Source: Myxococcales bacterium
Lineage (GTDB): Bacteria; Myxococcota; Myxococcia; Myxococcales; JAKAPL01
DNA: 41,621 nt
Reading direction: 5' to 3'
NCBI GenBank assembly: GCA_021807105.1
Contig: JAKAPL010000029.1
Coordinates: 1 to 41,621, forward strand
In this document: piece after piece, positions 29,853 through 38,184 of the stretch
Layout of the letters: the number at the start of each line of letters is the position of its first letter
Position numbering within the stretch: the first letter of the stretch is position 1
Program-made: the position numbers and the translations under genes
Notes under the pieces: model-generated
What the model was told of the DNA's origin: nothing
What the model saw: only the letters and a program-made list of their open reading frames with translations
Databases searched by the model: none

Positions 29853-31641
29853 GCGGCGGGGTTTGCCGGTGTTTGCGCAGCTCGATATGTCGCAGCTCCG
29901 ACCCGGCCTCGGCTAGGCCGGGGTCGATCTCGACCGCCTTGCGAAAGTGCTGCTCGGCCTCGTCGACGCGGTTGGCCCGGCGGGCGAGGATCCCGAGGTA
30001 GTAACAGGCGCGAGCCGCCCGTGGGTGCGCGGCCACCTCCGAGAGCCGCTTCTGCAGCGCGGCGAGCTCGCCCTGGCGGGTCGGGTCGGCGATGCCACTC
30101 CAGATCTCCGCGGCCAGGTGGTCGGGGTGGCGGGAGCGCTCATGGGCCTCCTGAAAGGCCCGCGCAGCTCCCGCGTAGTCGCCCCTGGCGAGCAGCGCAT
30201 CCCCCCGGGCCGCGGCTTCCCGGGCCTGTTTTTCCGACGGCCGCTCGTTGGACCGCGCCTGGGGCCGGCGCCCGCTGGCGGCGAGGTACTCCTGCCGCTT
30301 GGCGTCGTCGGAGAGGACGTCGTAGGCCTCCTTGATGGCGGCGAAGAGCCCGCGTTGCTTGTCCGTGAGGTGGGCGAGCTTCTTCGGCAGGTGGTCCGGA
30401 TGAAAGATCTGGGCCGCCCGGCTGAACGCGGCCTTGATCTGGGGGGTGGTCGACCGGCGGTTGACGCCCAGCCGATCGAAGAAATCCTGGCTCGGGAGCA
30501 GCGCGCTCCGATCCAGGATGAGCGCCTCGAGCTGCCGCTCCTCCTGGGTGAGCGGCCGATCGTCGGCCGGCGGCGGAGGCGGGCCGGGGTTCGCCGGGGG
30601 GGGGGCCGGCGGCGCGGTCCGACTCTTGCGGGCGAACGCCTGCGCTAGGACGCTGGTGGCGTTGCTCGCGATCGCCCGCTGGCGAAGCCTCTGGCGGCGC
30701 TCGCGGTCGTCCTCGATCGAGCGGTGGCGCTGCGCGACCGGCGCCTGAGGCGTCGCGTGCATCAACGCGGCGAGCTGCTCTCGCGCCGCCTCGGCCTCCC
30801 GCCGATCCGGGCTCGGCGGCCGGGCGTCGAGGGGCGAGGTGTCCTCCGTGGCCGCGTAGGCGACCAGCACTCCGGTGAGCGCCAGCTCCGCGGCGAGCGC
30901 CCTGGACCGCGCCCGCGGCAGGGTGGAATCGTCCCAGAACGTGGCGAGCGGCATCCGATCGAGCAACCGCCTTGCCGCGGCCTCCTCGTCGTCCTCGAAG
31001 TCGAAGTACTCGAACGTCGAGGCGAGATGCGCGGGGATCCGGACCGGGACCTGCTCTCCCCCGAGGCGCTCGATGAGCCGGTCGACGACGGGGGCTGACG
31101 GGTCGGCGATCATGACTTCGCGCAGCGTGCGCAGGGCGTTCGGCGGCACGCCGGCCGCCCAGGGTGGCGGCGGGCGCCCTTCCCGGAACTCCAGGCGGCC
31201 TTGTCCGAGCTTCGCCATCTCGACGAGATTACGAATCTGGAGCAGCCGCAGGCCACGGTCGAGTTGCTCCGCGTCGACTGCGCCGATCTCGACGAGCGCC
31301 TCGCCCTGCCGGCGGCCGCGCGCCATCAACTCGATGGTCCGTTCCAGCGCGGTCGCGTCGATCCAGCCCAGCTCGAGCAGGAGTCGCCCGATCGGCTTGA
31401 AGACCCGCATGACCCTCGTCCCGTTGGGGACTCCGGCCCGAAAATAGATGCAGTCCTCCCCGAGGTCGTGCCGGACCCCCAGCTCGCCGGTGACCTTCTG
31501 CTTGATCGCCGCGATGAGCACGCCGGCGAGGGGGGTCTGCGCGAGATCGCTCCCCAGAATCGTCCGCCTGCCCTCGTCCACGTCCACAGGCTGCCATCCT
31601 ACCTCGGATTCCACCCGCCGCAAAAACTGCCGTGAATCCAC
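29848..31641 (-). CDS. DUF4388-like / DnaJ / TPR fusion protein
   Basis: The 597-residue protein combines several parts. Residues about 30-170 resemble DUF4388/PATAN domains (LAGVLIAAIKQKVTGELGV, CIYFRAGVPNGTRVMR). A middle region and a Pro-rich linker follow. A J domain lies at about 393-460, with the HPD motif in IFHPDHLPKK and AIKEAYDVLSDDAKRQEYL. The C-terminus has TPR repeats (YYLGILARRANRVDEAEQHFRKAVEIDP). Such fusions occur in Myxococcota and may link an Hsp70 partner to signalling or protein-complex assembly; the actual role is unknown. The GTG at 31641 follows GGAAG. The stop codon lies in the end of an inserted inverted-repeat element, so the native C-terminus may differ by a few residues. 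Confidence 0.85.
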   Translation of the reverse strand: MDSRQFLRRVESEVGWQPVDVDEGRRTILGSDLAQTPLAGVLIAAIKQKVTGELGVRHDLGEDCIYFRAGVPNGTRVMRVFKPIGRLLLELGWIDATALERTIELMARGRRQGEALVEIGAVDAEQLDRGLRLLQIRNLVEMAKLGQGRLEFREGRPPPPWAAGVPPNALRTLREVMIADPSAPVVDRLIERLGGEQVPVRIPAHLASTFEYFDFEDDEEAAARRLLDRMPLATFWDDSTLPRARSRALAAELALTGVLVAYAATEDTSPLDARPPSPDRREAEAAREQLAALMHATPQAPVAQRHRSIEDDRERRQRLRQRAIASNATSVLAQAFARKSRTAPPAPPPANPGPPPPPADDRPLTQEERQLEALILDRSALLPSQDFFDRLGVNRRSTTPQIKAAFSRAAQIFHPDHLPKKLAHLTDKQRGLFAAIKEAYDVLSDDAKRQEYLAASGRRPQARSNERPSEKQAREAAARGDALLARGDYAGAARAFQEAHERSRHPDHLAAEIWSGIADPTRQGELAALQKRLSEVAAHPRAARACYYLGILARRANRVDEAEQHFRKAVEIDPGLAEAGSELRHIELRKHRQTPPR

Positions 31642-31780
31642 GGCTTCCAGAAAGCCTGCCGCGCGAAGACGTCAGGACGCTCCTACGACGCCCCCACGAA
31701 GACGAAGTGGATGGGGTGGAGCGGGAGGAGGCGGCTTCTGGGCTCCTTGATCCCCGGCCCACCTCTGTCATGATTGGGTC

Positions 31781-32137
31781 GTGATCGAGCGGGCCTACAA
31801 CGCAACTCGCGGGTGCGTGCTGGCCGAACGGAGCCTGAAGGCCGCGGCGATCGGCCAGCGGCTCAAGGGCCTCCTCGGGCGCGCGTCGCTGCCGCGAGGG
31901 GAGGCGCTGCGCATCGCTCCCTGCAACTCGATCCATACGTTCTTCATGCGTTTCCCCATCGACGTGCTCTTCCTCGACGGCGGTGGGACGGTGCTCCGGG
32001 CGATCCCCCGGATTCCGCCGTGGCGGGCGACCCGCGTGTACCCGGCCGCGCGCGAGGTCCTCGAACTGCCGGCGGGCGTCATCGAGGAGACGGGGACGGC
32101 CCCGGGCGACCGGATCGAGTACGGTTCGGCGCGCTGA
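31781..32137 (+). CDS. DUF192 family protein
   Basis: The 118-residue protein has the DUF192 pattern: RLKGLLGRASLPRGEALRI, then PCNSIHTFFMRFPIDVLFLD and VLELPAGVIEETGTAPGDRI. Members are small beta-barrel proteins of unknown function found in many bacteria and archaea, often exported. No signal peptide is visible here, so this one should stay in the cytoplasm. The start is GTG 31781. It is divergent from the DnaJ fusion gene and convergent with murU. Confidence 0.88.
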   Translation: MIERAYNATRGCVLAERSLKAAAIGQRLKGLLGRASLPRGEALRIAPCNSIHTFFMRFPIDVLFLDGGGTVLRAIPRIPPWRATRVYPAAREVLELPAGVIEETGTAPGDRIEYGSAR

Positions 32138-32157
32138 TCAGCGCAGCCTTCGAAGGC
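32131..32157. other. Two perfect palindromes at the end of the DUF192 gene
   Basis: GCGCTGATCAGCGC (32131-32144) is a perfect 14-bp palindrome that includes the TGA stop. GCCTTCGAAGGC (32146-32157) is a perfect 12-bp palindrome directly after it. They lie between two convergent genes and could act as a bidirectional transcription end, although no T-tract is present. Confidence 0.5.
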
Positions 32158-32248
32158 CGAAAAGGGAGCCCTCCGCTCATCGGCGCGCCGAACGCCCATG
32201 GGTTGGCCGGAACCTTCGCGCGCCGCGAACAATCTCGGAGGTCGAAGA

Positions 32249-33193
32249 TCAGCTCGCCGCGGGGACCCGGAGCTCGCCCGCGGCGACGCCATCGACGAGC
32301 CGTTCCCCGGGGCGAAGGACGGTGCCGGGCCAGAGAACCGAGCGGATCACGACCGCCCCCGCGGGTACCAGCGCCTCCGCGCCGATGACCGAGCCGCGGA
32401 CTTCCCCCTCGACGCGCGCCCCAGGGCCGAGGTAGCTTTCTCCGACCGGGGGGAGATCGAGGAGGGCGAACCGACCGCGCGGCAGCGCGTTCCTAAGAAG
32501 CGCCAGGTTCCCCTCGCGGTATCGGGCGGGGGTGCCGAGGTCGTTCCAGTAGCCGTCGTCGCGGTGGGCGCAGACCTTCGCCCCGGCCGCGAGGAGCGGT
32601 CCGTAGCCCGCCTCGTGCAGGCCGCTCGCGCCGGGCGGCAGCGGGCCGAGGATCTCCGGCGTGAGGACGTGGACGCCGGTGAAGAGCCAGGGCGTCGTGC
32701 CGCGCGGCGGCGGACCGTCACCCGCGATCCGGACGACCTGGCCACGCCCGTCGACGTGAACCGGCCGCCACGGCGCGCCGGGGGGCATCGGCCGCATGAC
32801 CATGGTCGCCACGGCCCCCTCCCGCCGGTGGGCTTCGATGGCGGCCGGGAGATCGACGTCGAACAGGATGTCGCCGTTGAGCACGACGAATGGTTCGCTG
32901 CCGAGCCAGCCGGAGAGACGCCGCAGGGCGCCGCCCGTCCCCAGGATCTCCGGCTCGTGGGACGCCGTCACCGCGACCCCGAGCCGCCGGGCGCCTTCCC
33001 GGGCCACCTCCGCGAGCTTCTCCGCCAGGTGGTGGCTGTTGAACGCGACCTCCCGGATGCCCGACCGGGCGAGCAGCGCGAGGCCGTACCAGAAGAGCGG
33101 CCGATCGAGGACAGGGCAGGCGGGCTTGGGAAGGTGGTCGGTCAGCGGCCGCAGCCGGGTCCCCATCCCGGCGGAGAGGATGACCGCGCGCAC
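32249..33193 (-). CDS. murU: Sugar-1-phosphate nucleotidyltransferase, MurU-like
   Basis: The 314-residue protein has the nucleotidyltransferase start AVILSAGMGTRLRPLTDHLPK, then EILGTGGALRR and VVLNGDILFDVDLP, whose Asp binds the metal. A C-terminal left-handed beta-helix-like part (GSVIGAEALVPAGAVVIRSV) follows. MurU makes UDP-MurNAc from MurNAc-1-phosphate in the peptidoglycan recycling route that bypasses de novo synthesis. The assignment rests on the adjacent AmgK-like kinase, one base upstream (TGAGGTG); alone, the sequence could also be a mannose-1-phosphate guanylyltransferase. The beta-helix tail is longer than in Pseudomonas MurU (about 220 residues), so some caution is needed. Confidence 0.75.
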   Translation of the reverse strand: MRAVILSAGMGTRLRPLTDHLPKPACPVLDRPLFWYGLALLARSGIREVAFNSHHLAEKLAEVAREGARRLGVAVTASHEPEILGTGGALRRLSGWLGSEPFVVLNGDILFDVDLPAAIEAHRREGAVATMVMRPMPPGAPWRPVHVDGRGQVVRIAGDGPPPRGTTPWLFTGVHVLTPEILGPLPPGASGLHEAGYGPLLAAGAKVCAHRDDGYWNDLGTPARYREGNLALLRNALPRGRFALLDLPPVGESYLGPGARVEGEVRGSVIGAEALVPAGAVVIRSVLWPGTVLRPGERLVDGVAAGELRVPAAS

Positions 33194-33194
33194 C

Positions 33195-34238
33195 TCAGGC
33201 GCCCATCTCCGGGTGGAAGCCCCGGAGGAGATCGAGGAGGGGCCGATGTTCAGGGAGTCGGGCGAGGGCGCGGGCGGCGTGGCGAAGAGAGGCCGGGACG
33301 TGGGGCAGGAAGGACGGGTTGCCCTTCACCCGGTGGATGTACTCGAAGCGGCCACCGTCCTTGAGCTTGCGCTGGACGGCCATCAGGTCGAACGCCCGGC
33401 GGAAGGCCTCGGGGGCGGTCCGGACCCCGAGCCGGTCGAGGTAGCGCGCCACCAGGGAGTCGACGAGCGGCTCCGGCAGCTCGACGTAGCTGTCGCGCAG
33501 GAGCGCGACGAGGTCGTAGGGCCTCGGGCCCAAGAGCGCGTCCTGGAAGTCGAGCACGACGAGCCCGCGCGGCGTGACCATGAGGTTGCGGCTCTGGTAG
33601 TCCCGGTGGGTGAAGCCGCGGGGCAGCCCGGCGAGTGTTCGGCAGATCCGGTCCCCCTCGGAGGCGAGCAGCGCGGCCTGGACGGGCGACGGATGGCGGC
33701 CGGTCCGGGCGAGGAGGCCGTACTCGATGTAGTGGTCCCACTCCCAGCGGAGCAGATCGAAGTCGAAGGCGCGGCCGAAGGCGACGCTGCCGCCGGGCCG
33801 GGCTTCGGCGCGCGCGTGGATGTCGGCGAGCAGGTCGACGGCCTCCCCGTAGAGTCGCTCGCGGGTCCTGGCGTCGCCGCCCGTGACGGCGGCCTCGAGC
33901 GTCACGTCGCCGAGGTCCTCGAGCAGGAGTAGACCCGCGTCGAGATCGACCCGGTGGACGGCTGGGACGGGCACGCCGCGGGAGGCGAGGTAGCGCTGCA
34001 CGTCGAGGAAGGGGAGCTCAGGGGGCGGCGCCCCCTTGCTCGCCTCCTCGCTCCGGCCGGCGTCGGCCGGCAGCACCATCGCGACGAACGACGGCCCGCC
34101 GGGCCGGGCCACGCGCCAGTAGGCGCGGCTGGAGGCGTCGCCCTTGAGCTTCGTCGCGAAGAACCCGTTCTCCGGTAGGCCGGCGGCCTTTGCGGCGAAC
34201 CGGACGAGCGATCCTGGCAACTCCTCGGGGGCCGTCAT
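33195..34238 (-). CDS. amgK: Aminoglycoside phosphotransferase family sugar kinase, AmgK-like
   Basis: The 347-residue protein has the APH kinase fold: KGDASSRAYWRV near the start, the LLLEDLGDVTLE hinge, the catalytic loop HRDYQSRNLMV and the metal-binding VLDFQDALLGP. AmgK phosphorylates MurNAc and GlcNAc at the anomeric carbon, and MurU then activates the product. The two genes are adjacent here with a one-base gap, as in Pseudomonas putida. The C-terminal RRAFDLMAVQRKLKDGGRFEYIH is also typical of this group. The ATG at 34238 is chosen because the fold begins soon after; a -10-like TAGGCT (34252-34247) ends 8 bases before it. The open frame further upstream is not needed. Confidence 0.82.
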   Translation of the reverse strand: MTAPEELPGSLVRFAAKAAGLPENGFFATKLKGDASSRAYWRVARPGGPSFVAMVLPADAGRSEEASKGAPPPELPFLDVQRYLASRGVPVPAVHRVDLDAGLLLLEDLGDVTLEAAVTGGDARTRERLYGEAVDLLADIHARAEARPGGSVAFGRAFDFDLLRWEWDHYIEYGLLARTGRHPSPVQAALLASEGDRICRTLAGLPRGFTHRDYQSRNLMVTPRGLVVLDFQDALLGPRPYDLVALLRDSYVELPEPLVDSLVARYLDRLGVRTAPEAFRRAFDLMAVQRKLKDGGRFEYIHRVKGNPSFLPHVPASLRHAARALARLPEHRPLLDLLRGFHPEMGA

Positions 34239-34323
34239 GGGCGGCCAGCCTACACCAGGTCCGGCCGTTCCGTGGATCCCGCGGGGTGGCGGACTCGGAA
34301 CGAAAATACGGTAGACTGCCGCC

Positions 34324-35052
34324 GTGGCCATCGCCCAGCGAATTGCCGGCTCCCCGTTCGTGGCCGGCCTCCTGTCGCTGGCCATCCTCGCGGCGTGCGG
34401 GTCCTCCTCCTCCGGCCAGCCGCCGCTCCAGAGCCCGATCGCGTCGGGCTGCCCGAACATCTTCGTCTATGACGGCGGCGCGGTCGGTTCGGCGCTCGAC
34501 GTCTTCCCCACCGCCCGGGCGGCGATCGATGATTGGACGAGCGGCCTCTTCCTCACCGGAGTCTCGGGCAGCGTCGGCCGCGACGGGACCGACCAGGACG
34601 GCGGCTACTGGATGTTCTCCTTCGAGAATCCGAAGAGCGGCTTGGCAACCGTCCGCCCCGAGCCCCATGAGACCCTCGTGACCGGCTCCTGCACGGCCCC
34701 GTGCCCCTCGCCGAAGGACCCGAGCTGCCGTCCTCCGCCCGTCATCGTGGGCTGGAAGGTGGACAGCACCGGCGCGCTCGCCGTCGCCGCCGACGCCGGC
34801 TGCCGGCTCACTCCCCCGGTCGGGCTCCAGCTCCGCTCCTCGAACGACCCCGGCTCGCCTCTCTGCGGCGTCGACCCCGCGTGGCTGGTCGCGGCTGGGC
34901 TGCCCGACGGCGGGCAGGGGATCTGCGTCGTCGACGCGGCCACCGGCGCCTTCGGGCTCCCTCGGCCCGACGGAGGATCCGGCGCCTGCGTTCCCTCGGC
35001 CGGCGGCTCGAGCGATGCGGGCGACGGCGGCCCGCAGGCGGATGGCGGCTGA
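34324..35052 (+). CDS. Lipoprotein of unknown function
   Basis: The 242-residue product has a lipoprotein signal peptide (GLLSLAILAAC, Cys25) followed by a Ser-rich linker. The mature part contains several Cys pairs (GSCTAPCPSPKDPSC, GCRLTPP, LCGVDPAW), a segment GTDQDGGYWMFSFENP that looks beta-rich, and an Asp-Gly-Gly-rich C-terminus typical of Myxococcota surface proteins. I do not recognise a family. The GTG at 34324 follows a TAGACT box by 6 bases, with no Shine-Dalgarno sequence. It is divergent from amgK-murU and followed by a repeat. Confidence 0.75.
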   Translation: MAIAQRIAGSPFVAGLLSLAILAACGSSSSGQPPLQSPIASGCPNIFVYDGGAVGSALDVFPTARAAIDDWTSGLFLTGVSGSVGRDGTDQDGGYWMFSFENPKSGLATVRPEPHETLVTGSCTAPCPSPKDPSCRPPPVIVGWKVDSTGALAVAADAGCRLTPPVGLQLRSSNDPGSPLCGVDPAWLVAAGLPDGGQGICVVDAATGAFGLPRPDGGSGACVPSAGGSSDAGDGGPQADGG

Positions 35053-35125
35053 TCGACTGCGCCCGACGATGTTCCTGCCGCTCGAACATCGAGGGAGGGC
35101 TCGTACGGAGGCTGCGGTGGAATGG

Positions 35126-35187
35126 GGCGACGCGGGGGGATCTAGACTCCCCCGCTGGAGGACCGCCGCCCGGCGGTCCGGACGGTG
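35126..35187. repeat. Dispersed repeat element 2, copy D (partial, inverted)
   Basis: GGGGGA-TCTAGAC-TCCCCC (35135-35153) and GGACCGCC-GCCC-GGCGGTCC (35160-35179) are the second and third hairpins of element 2, in reverse order and orientation relative to copy A. The tail part upstream is only weakly similar. Loops differ from the other copies while stems are kept. Confidence 0.7.
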
Positions 35188-35246
35188 AGCCGAACCATTT
35201 TGCTGCGCCGCCGGCTCTCACGGTCGATGATCGTCCAGGAGGCACA

Positions 35247-35948
35247 GTGACCCTATTCAACGCGCAGGACGTGAAGGCGCTCCGCAAGGAGCTCTCCGAG
35301 CTGATGACCGGTCCGGTGACCGTGGACCTGTACTTGCGCAAGGAGGGGAGGATCCTCGTGCCGGGCCGCGAGCCCTGTGAGACTTGCGAGACGGCCTTGC
35401 AGATCGCGACCGAGGTCGCCGCGCTCTCGGACGCGATCACCTTGAACGTCCACGACGTGGACGCCGAGGCCGGCCCCGCGCCCGCGCGCCTTCCCGCCCT
35501 CTTCCTCTCCGGCGCAGCGCGCGGTCAGGTCCGCTACTTCGGCCTGCCGTCGGGCTACGAGGTCGGAACCCTACTGCGCGACGTCGTCTACGTCTCGTCG
35601 GGCAACGCGGGCCTCTCCCCGGACACGCGAGATTTCCTGGCCGCCCTCACCGGGCCGGTCCACCTCCAGGTCTTCGTCACCCCGACCTGCCCGTACTGCC
35701 CGCAGGCGGCCGCCATCGCCCACGCCTTCGCGGTCGAGAGCGACAAGGTGACCGCCGACGTGGTCGAGATCTCCGAGTTCCCGGACATGGCCCGGGCCTA
35801 CCGCGTGCAGGGGGTCCCCAAGACCGTGATCGAGCGGCCCGCGGTGGCGATCTCCGCGGGCGGCCGCGGTCAGGCCATGCCCATCGAGCTGGTGGGCGCC
35901 CAGCCGGAAGCCGCGTTGCTGGACGCGCTCCGCCGCGCGGTCGCGTAG
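35247..35948 (+). CDS. Tandem thioredoxin-fold protein disulfide oxidoreductase (PDO/glutaredoxin-like)
   Basis: The 233-residue protein has two thioredoxin folds. The first carries CETC at 44-47 and the second CPYC at 148-151 (TPTCPYCPQA), with the cis-proline in QGVPKT. This matches the two-site layout of archaeal-type protein disulfide oxidoreductases and the N-terminal part of AhpF. No signal peptide is present, so it should act in the cytoplasm, reducing disulfides or feeding a peroxidase. The CETC site in the first fold is unusual compared with the second. The GTG at 35247 has a strong AGGAGG seven bases upstream. Neither a thioredoxin reductase nor a peroxiredoxin gene is adjacent. Confidence 0.85.
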   Translation: MTLFNAQDVKALRKELSELMTGPVTVDLYLRKEGRILVPGREPCETCETALQIATEVAALSDAITLNVHDVDAEAGPAPARLPALFLSGAARGQVRYFGLPSGYEVGTLLRDVVYVSSGNAGLSPDTRDFLAALTGPVHLQVFVTPTCPYCPQAAAIAHAFAVESDKVTADVVEISEFPDMARAYRVQGVPKTVIERPAVAISAGGRGQAMPIELVGAQPEAALLDALRRAVA

Positions 35949-35994
35949 TCGTCGCGTTGCGTGGCGTCCCGGGCGGGTGTTATCCCGGGCGCCG

Positions 35995-37713
35995 ATGCGC
36001 CTCTCGGTCGCGACACGGATCTTCCTCTGCTTCGCGGCGGCGCTCACCGCCTTCGGCTCGGTCTCGATCACCGCGATCTGGAGTCTCCATCGCCTGGGGT
36101 CCGACCTCGGCGTCGTCTCCGAGTGCTACCTGCCCCTGGCCACCGCGGTCGCCCAGATCGAGAGCTTCCACCAGAACAAGGAGCGGGACACCGATCGCAT
36201 CCTCCAGGAGAAGGACCGGGCCACCGAGCGTGTGCTCATGGGCTACACCCGCGTCTTCTTCCCGAAGATGATGCGCGACCGCGTGCAGGCGGCGCGCGGC
36301 GTGCTCGGCAAGGCCCGCCAGCTCGCCCGGGGAGGCGACCGCGAGTTCCTCGGCCAGCTCGACGGGGAGCTCGCGGACCTCTACAACCGCTACGGCGACT
36401 ACAACGAGGCCGCGACCGCCCTCTACGACGCCCTCTCCCGCGACCCAGCCGCCCTGCGGGGCCCGCGCGGCGCATGGGAGCGGCCGCTCGCGAACCTCGG
36501 CCTGCGTCACGCCGCGCCTCCACCGCTCTCCCCCGCCGACGCCCGCGTCCCGCCCGCGGAGCGGATCGACCGCAAGGCCAAGGCGTTCAAGCAGATCGAG
36601 GGGCTCATCGGCCGGGACGTGCAGATCCTCTCGGCCCGCCTCGCCGCCCGCATCTCCCACCGCATGAGCCTCGTCCACGGCCAAGAGGTCCGGGCCGCCT
36701 GGGCGATCATCGGTCTCTCGCTCGGCGCCATCCTCGTCGGCCTGCTCGCCACGGGCCTCGCCCAGCGCACGCTCCAGCCGATCCGCAGCCTCACCGAGGG
36801 CGTCAAGGGCATCAGCCGCGGCGACTTCGCTCTTGAAATCCCTCCGCGATCGCACGACGAGCTCGGCCTCCTGGCCCAGGAGTTCAACTCCATGGCCGCG
36901 TCGCTCCGCGAGCGCGAGAGACAGCTCCTCGAACAGCGCGAGCGGCTGCTGCGCAGCGAACGGCTGGCGGCGATCGGCCGCGTCAGCGCGCAGATCACCC
37001 ACGAGATCCGCAACCCGCTCTCGTCCATCGGCCTGAACGCCGAGCTGCTCGGGGACGAACTCGCCGCGGCGACCTTCCCCGAGCCGAAGAAGCGCGACGA
37101 GGCCCTCGCGCTGCTCTCCGCCATCGCCCGGGAGATCGACCGGCTCACCGACATGAGCGAGCAGTACCTCGCCTTCGCCCGTCCGCCGCGCCCCTCGGCC
37201 GGGCAGCCGATCGACGTGGCCGAGCTGGCCGGCGACCTCGTCCGCTTCCTGCAACCGGAGCTGAGCGCCGCCCGCGTCGAGCCCGTGCTCGCGCTACCCG
37301 CCGGCCTCTCGGTCCTGGGTGACGAGGCGCAGCTCCGCCAGGCGCTGCGCAACCTGGTACGCAACGCGACCGAGGCCATGGCCCCGTCCGGCGGCCGGCT
37401 CACCGTCCGCGCGCGCGCCGACGGCCCGTTCGTTCGGATCGAGGTCTCGGACCAGGGGCCGGGCGTCTCCCCCGAGGCGCTCGCCCACCTCTTCGATCCT
37501 TTCTTCTCGACCAAGGCGCAGGGGACGGGCCTCGGCCTCGCCCTCACCCAGCAGATCGCGGTCAACCACGGCGGCGCCCTCACCTGCGACAACGAGCCCG
37601 GCGGCGCGACCTTCACCCTGACCCTGCCGGCCGCGGGCGGCGAGGCGGCGCCCCTCGAGCCCACCCGCGCCGCTGCGGGCGGCGCCCAACCCCCTGCCTC
37701 GCCGGACGGATGA
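35995..37713 (+). CDS. Membrane sensor histidine kinase with HAMP domain
   Basis: The 572-residue protein has a first membrane helix (about 10-31), a periplasmic helical sensor region with Arg/Glu-rich heptads (about 45-225), a second helix (236-257) and a HAMP domain (258-310). The HisKA H-box has His336 in AQITHEIRNPLSSIG. The ATPase domain follows, with LRNLVRNATEAM, SDQGPGVS and FFSTKAQGTGLGLAL. It ends in an Ala/Pro-rich tail. All kinase motifs are intact. No response regulator is next to it, so it is an orphan kinase, common in Myxococcota. The ligand is unknown; the sensor region resembles four-helix-bundle sensors. A GTG at 35977 is the alternative start. Confidence 0.92.
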   Translation: MRLSVATRIFLCFAAALTAFGSVSITAIWSLHRLGSDLGVVSECYLPLATAVAQIESFHQNKERDTDRILQEKDRATERVLMGYTRVFFPKMMRDRVQAARGVLGKARQLARGGDREFLGQLDGELADLYNRYGDYNEAATALYDALSRDPAALRGPRGAWERPLANLGLRHAAPPPLSPADARVPPAERIDRKAKAFKQIEGLIGRDVQILSARLAARISHRMSLVHGQEVRAAWAIIGLSLGAILVGLLATGLAQRTLQPIRSLTEGVKGISRGDFALEIPPRSHDELGLLAQEFNSMAASLRERERQLLEQRERLLRSERLAAIGRVSAQITHEIRNPLSSIGLNAELLGDELAAATFPEPKKRDEALALLSAIAREIDRLTDMSEQYLAFARPPRPSAGQPIDVAELAGDLVRFLQPELSAARVEPVLALPAGLSVLGDEAQLRQALRNLVRNATEAMAPSGGRLTVRARADGPFVRIEVSDQGPGVSPEALAHLFDPFFSTKAQGTGLGLALTQQIAVNHGGALTCDNEPGGATFTLTLPAAGGEAAPLEPTRAAAGGAQPPASPDG

Positions 37714-37815
37714 ACCGCTCCGCGCCGCGTCGTTGCTCCCCCCGTCGCCGCTCCCCCCGGATGACCACCGAACACGCTATTCTCGATCGCCGTGCCCAGC
37801 GCTGGAACCACCTCA

Positions 37816-37938
37816 GACTTGGGTTTCGCCATTTTCGTTGTCGCGAGGTCGAGGATGGGGCGGCGCCGCCGCGAGCACCGAAGCGCCGGCCGCGCCGGAC
37901 CGACCGCGAGCAGGCGGGAAAAGGGCGAAACCCAAGTC
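37816..37938. mobile_element. Short element with 21-bp terminal inverted repeats
   Basis: GACTTGGGTTTCGCC at 37816-37830 is exactly complementary to 37924-37938, and the match continues to 21 bases with one mismatch (ends 37836 and 37918). The 123-bp unit lies between the histidine kinase and repeat element 2 copy C and has no gene. Only one copy is seen in the window, so mobility is inferred from the ends alone. Confidence 0.6.
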
Positions 37939-37979
37939 AGTTTCTTTCTAGACGGCCAGGCGACGGGAGAGGGCTGATC

Positions 37980-38172
37980 CGTAGCGCGGCCATTCATGGC
38001 CGCAGCCCAACGCCGCGAGGGGTGCGGCGGCGCACCGTCTCCCGGACCGCCTGGCGGCGGTCCCCTGGCAAGGGGAGCCCGGCTCCCCCCACCCACCCCA
38101 TCCACCCTCGCCGTCGGTGCCAGCCGGAGAAATCTTTGCGCCGCACGTGCATTCTCGGGAGTAGTAGAACAG
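37980..38172. repeat. Dispersed repeat element 2, copy C (full length)
   Basis: CGTAGCGCGGCCATTCATGG starts the copy. The hairpin GCGGCCAT-TC-ATGGCCGC is perfect, GGACCGCC-TGGC-GGCGGTCC follows, then GGGGAGCCCGGCTCCCC. The tail has GGAGAAATCTTTGCGCCGCAC and GCATTCTCGG, matching copy A base by base in most places. The copy ends 12 bases before the start codon of the M16 peptidase gene, so it would be part of its leader. Confidence 0.85.
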
Positions 38173-38184
38173 GCTCCAGACCCC

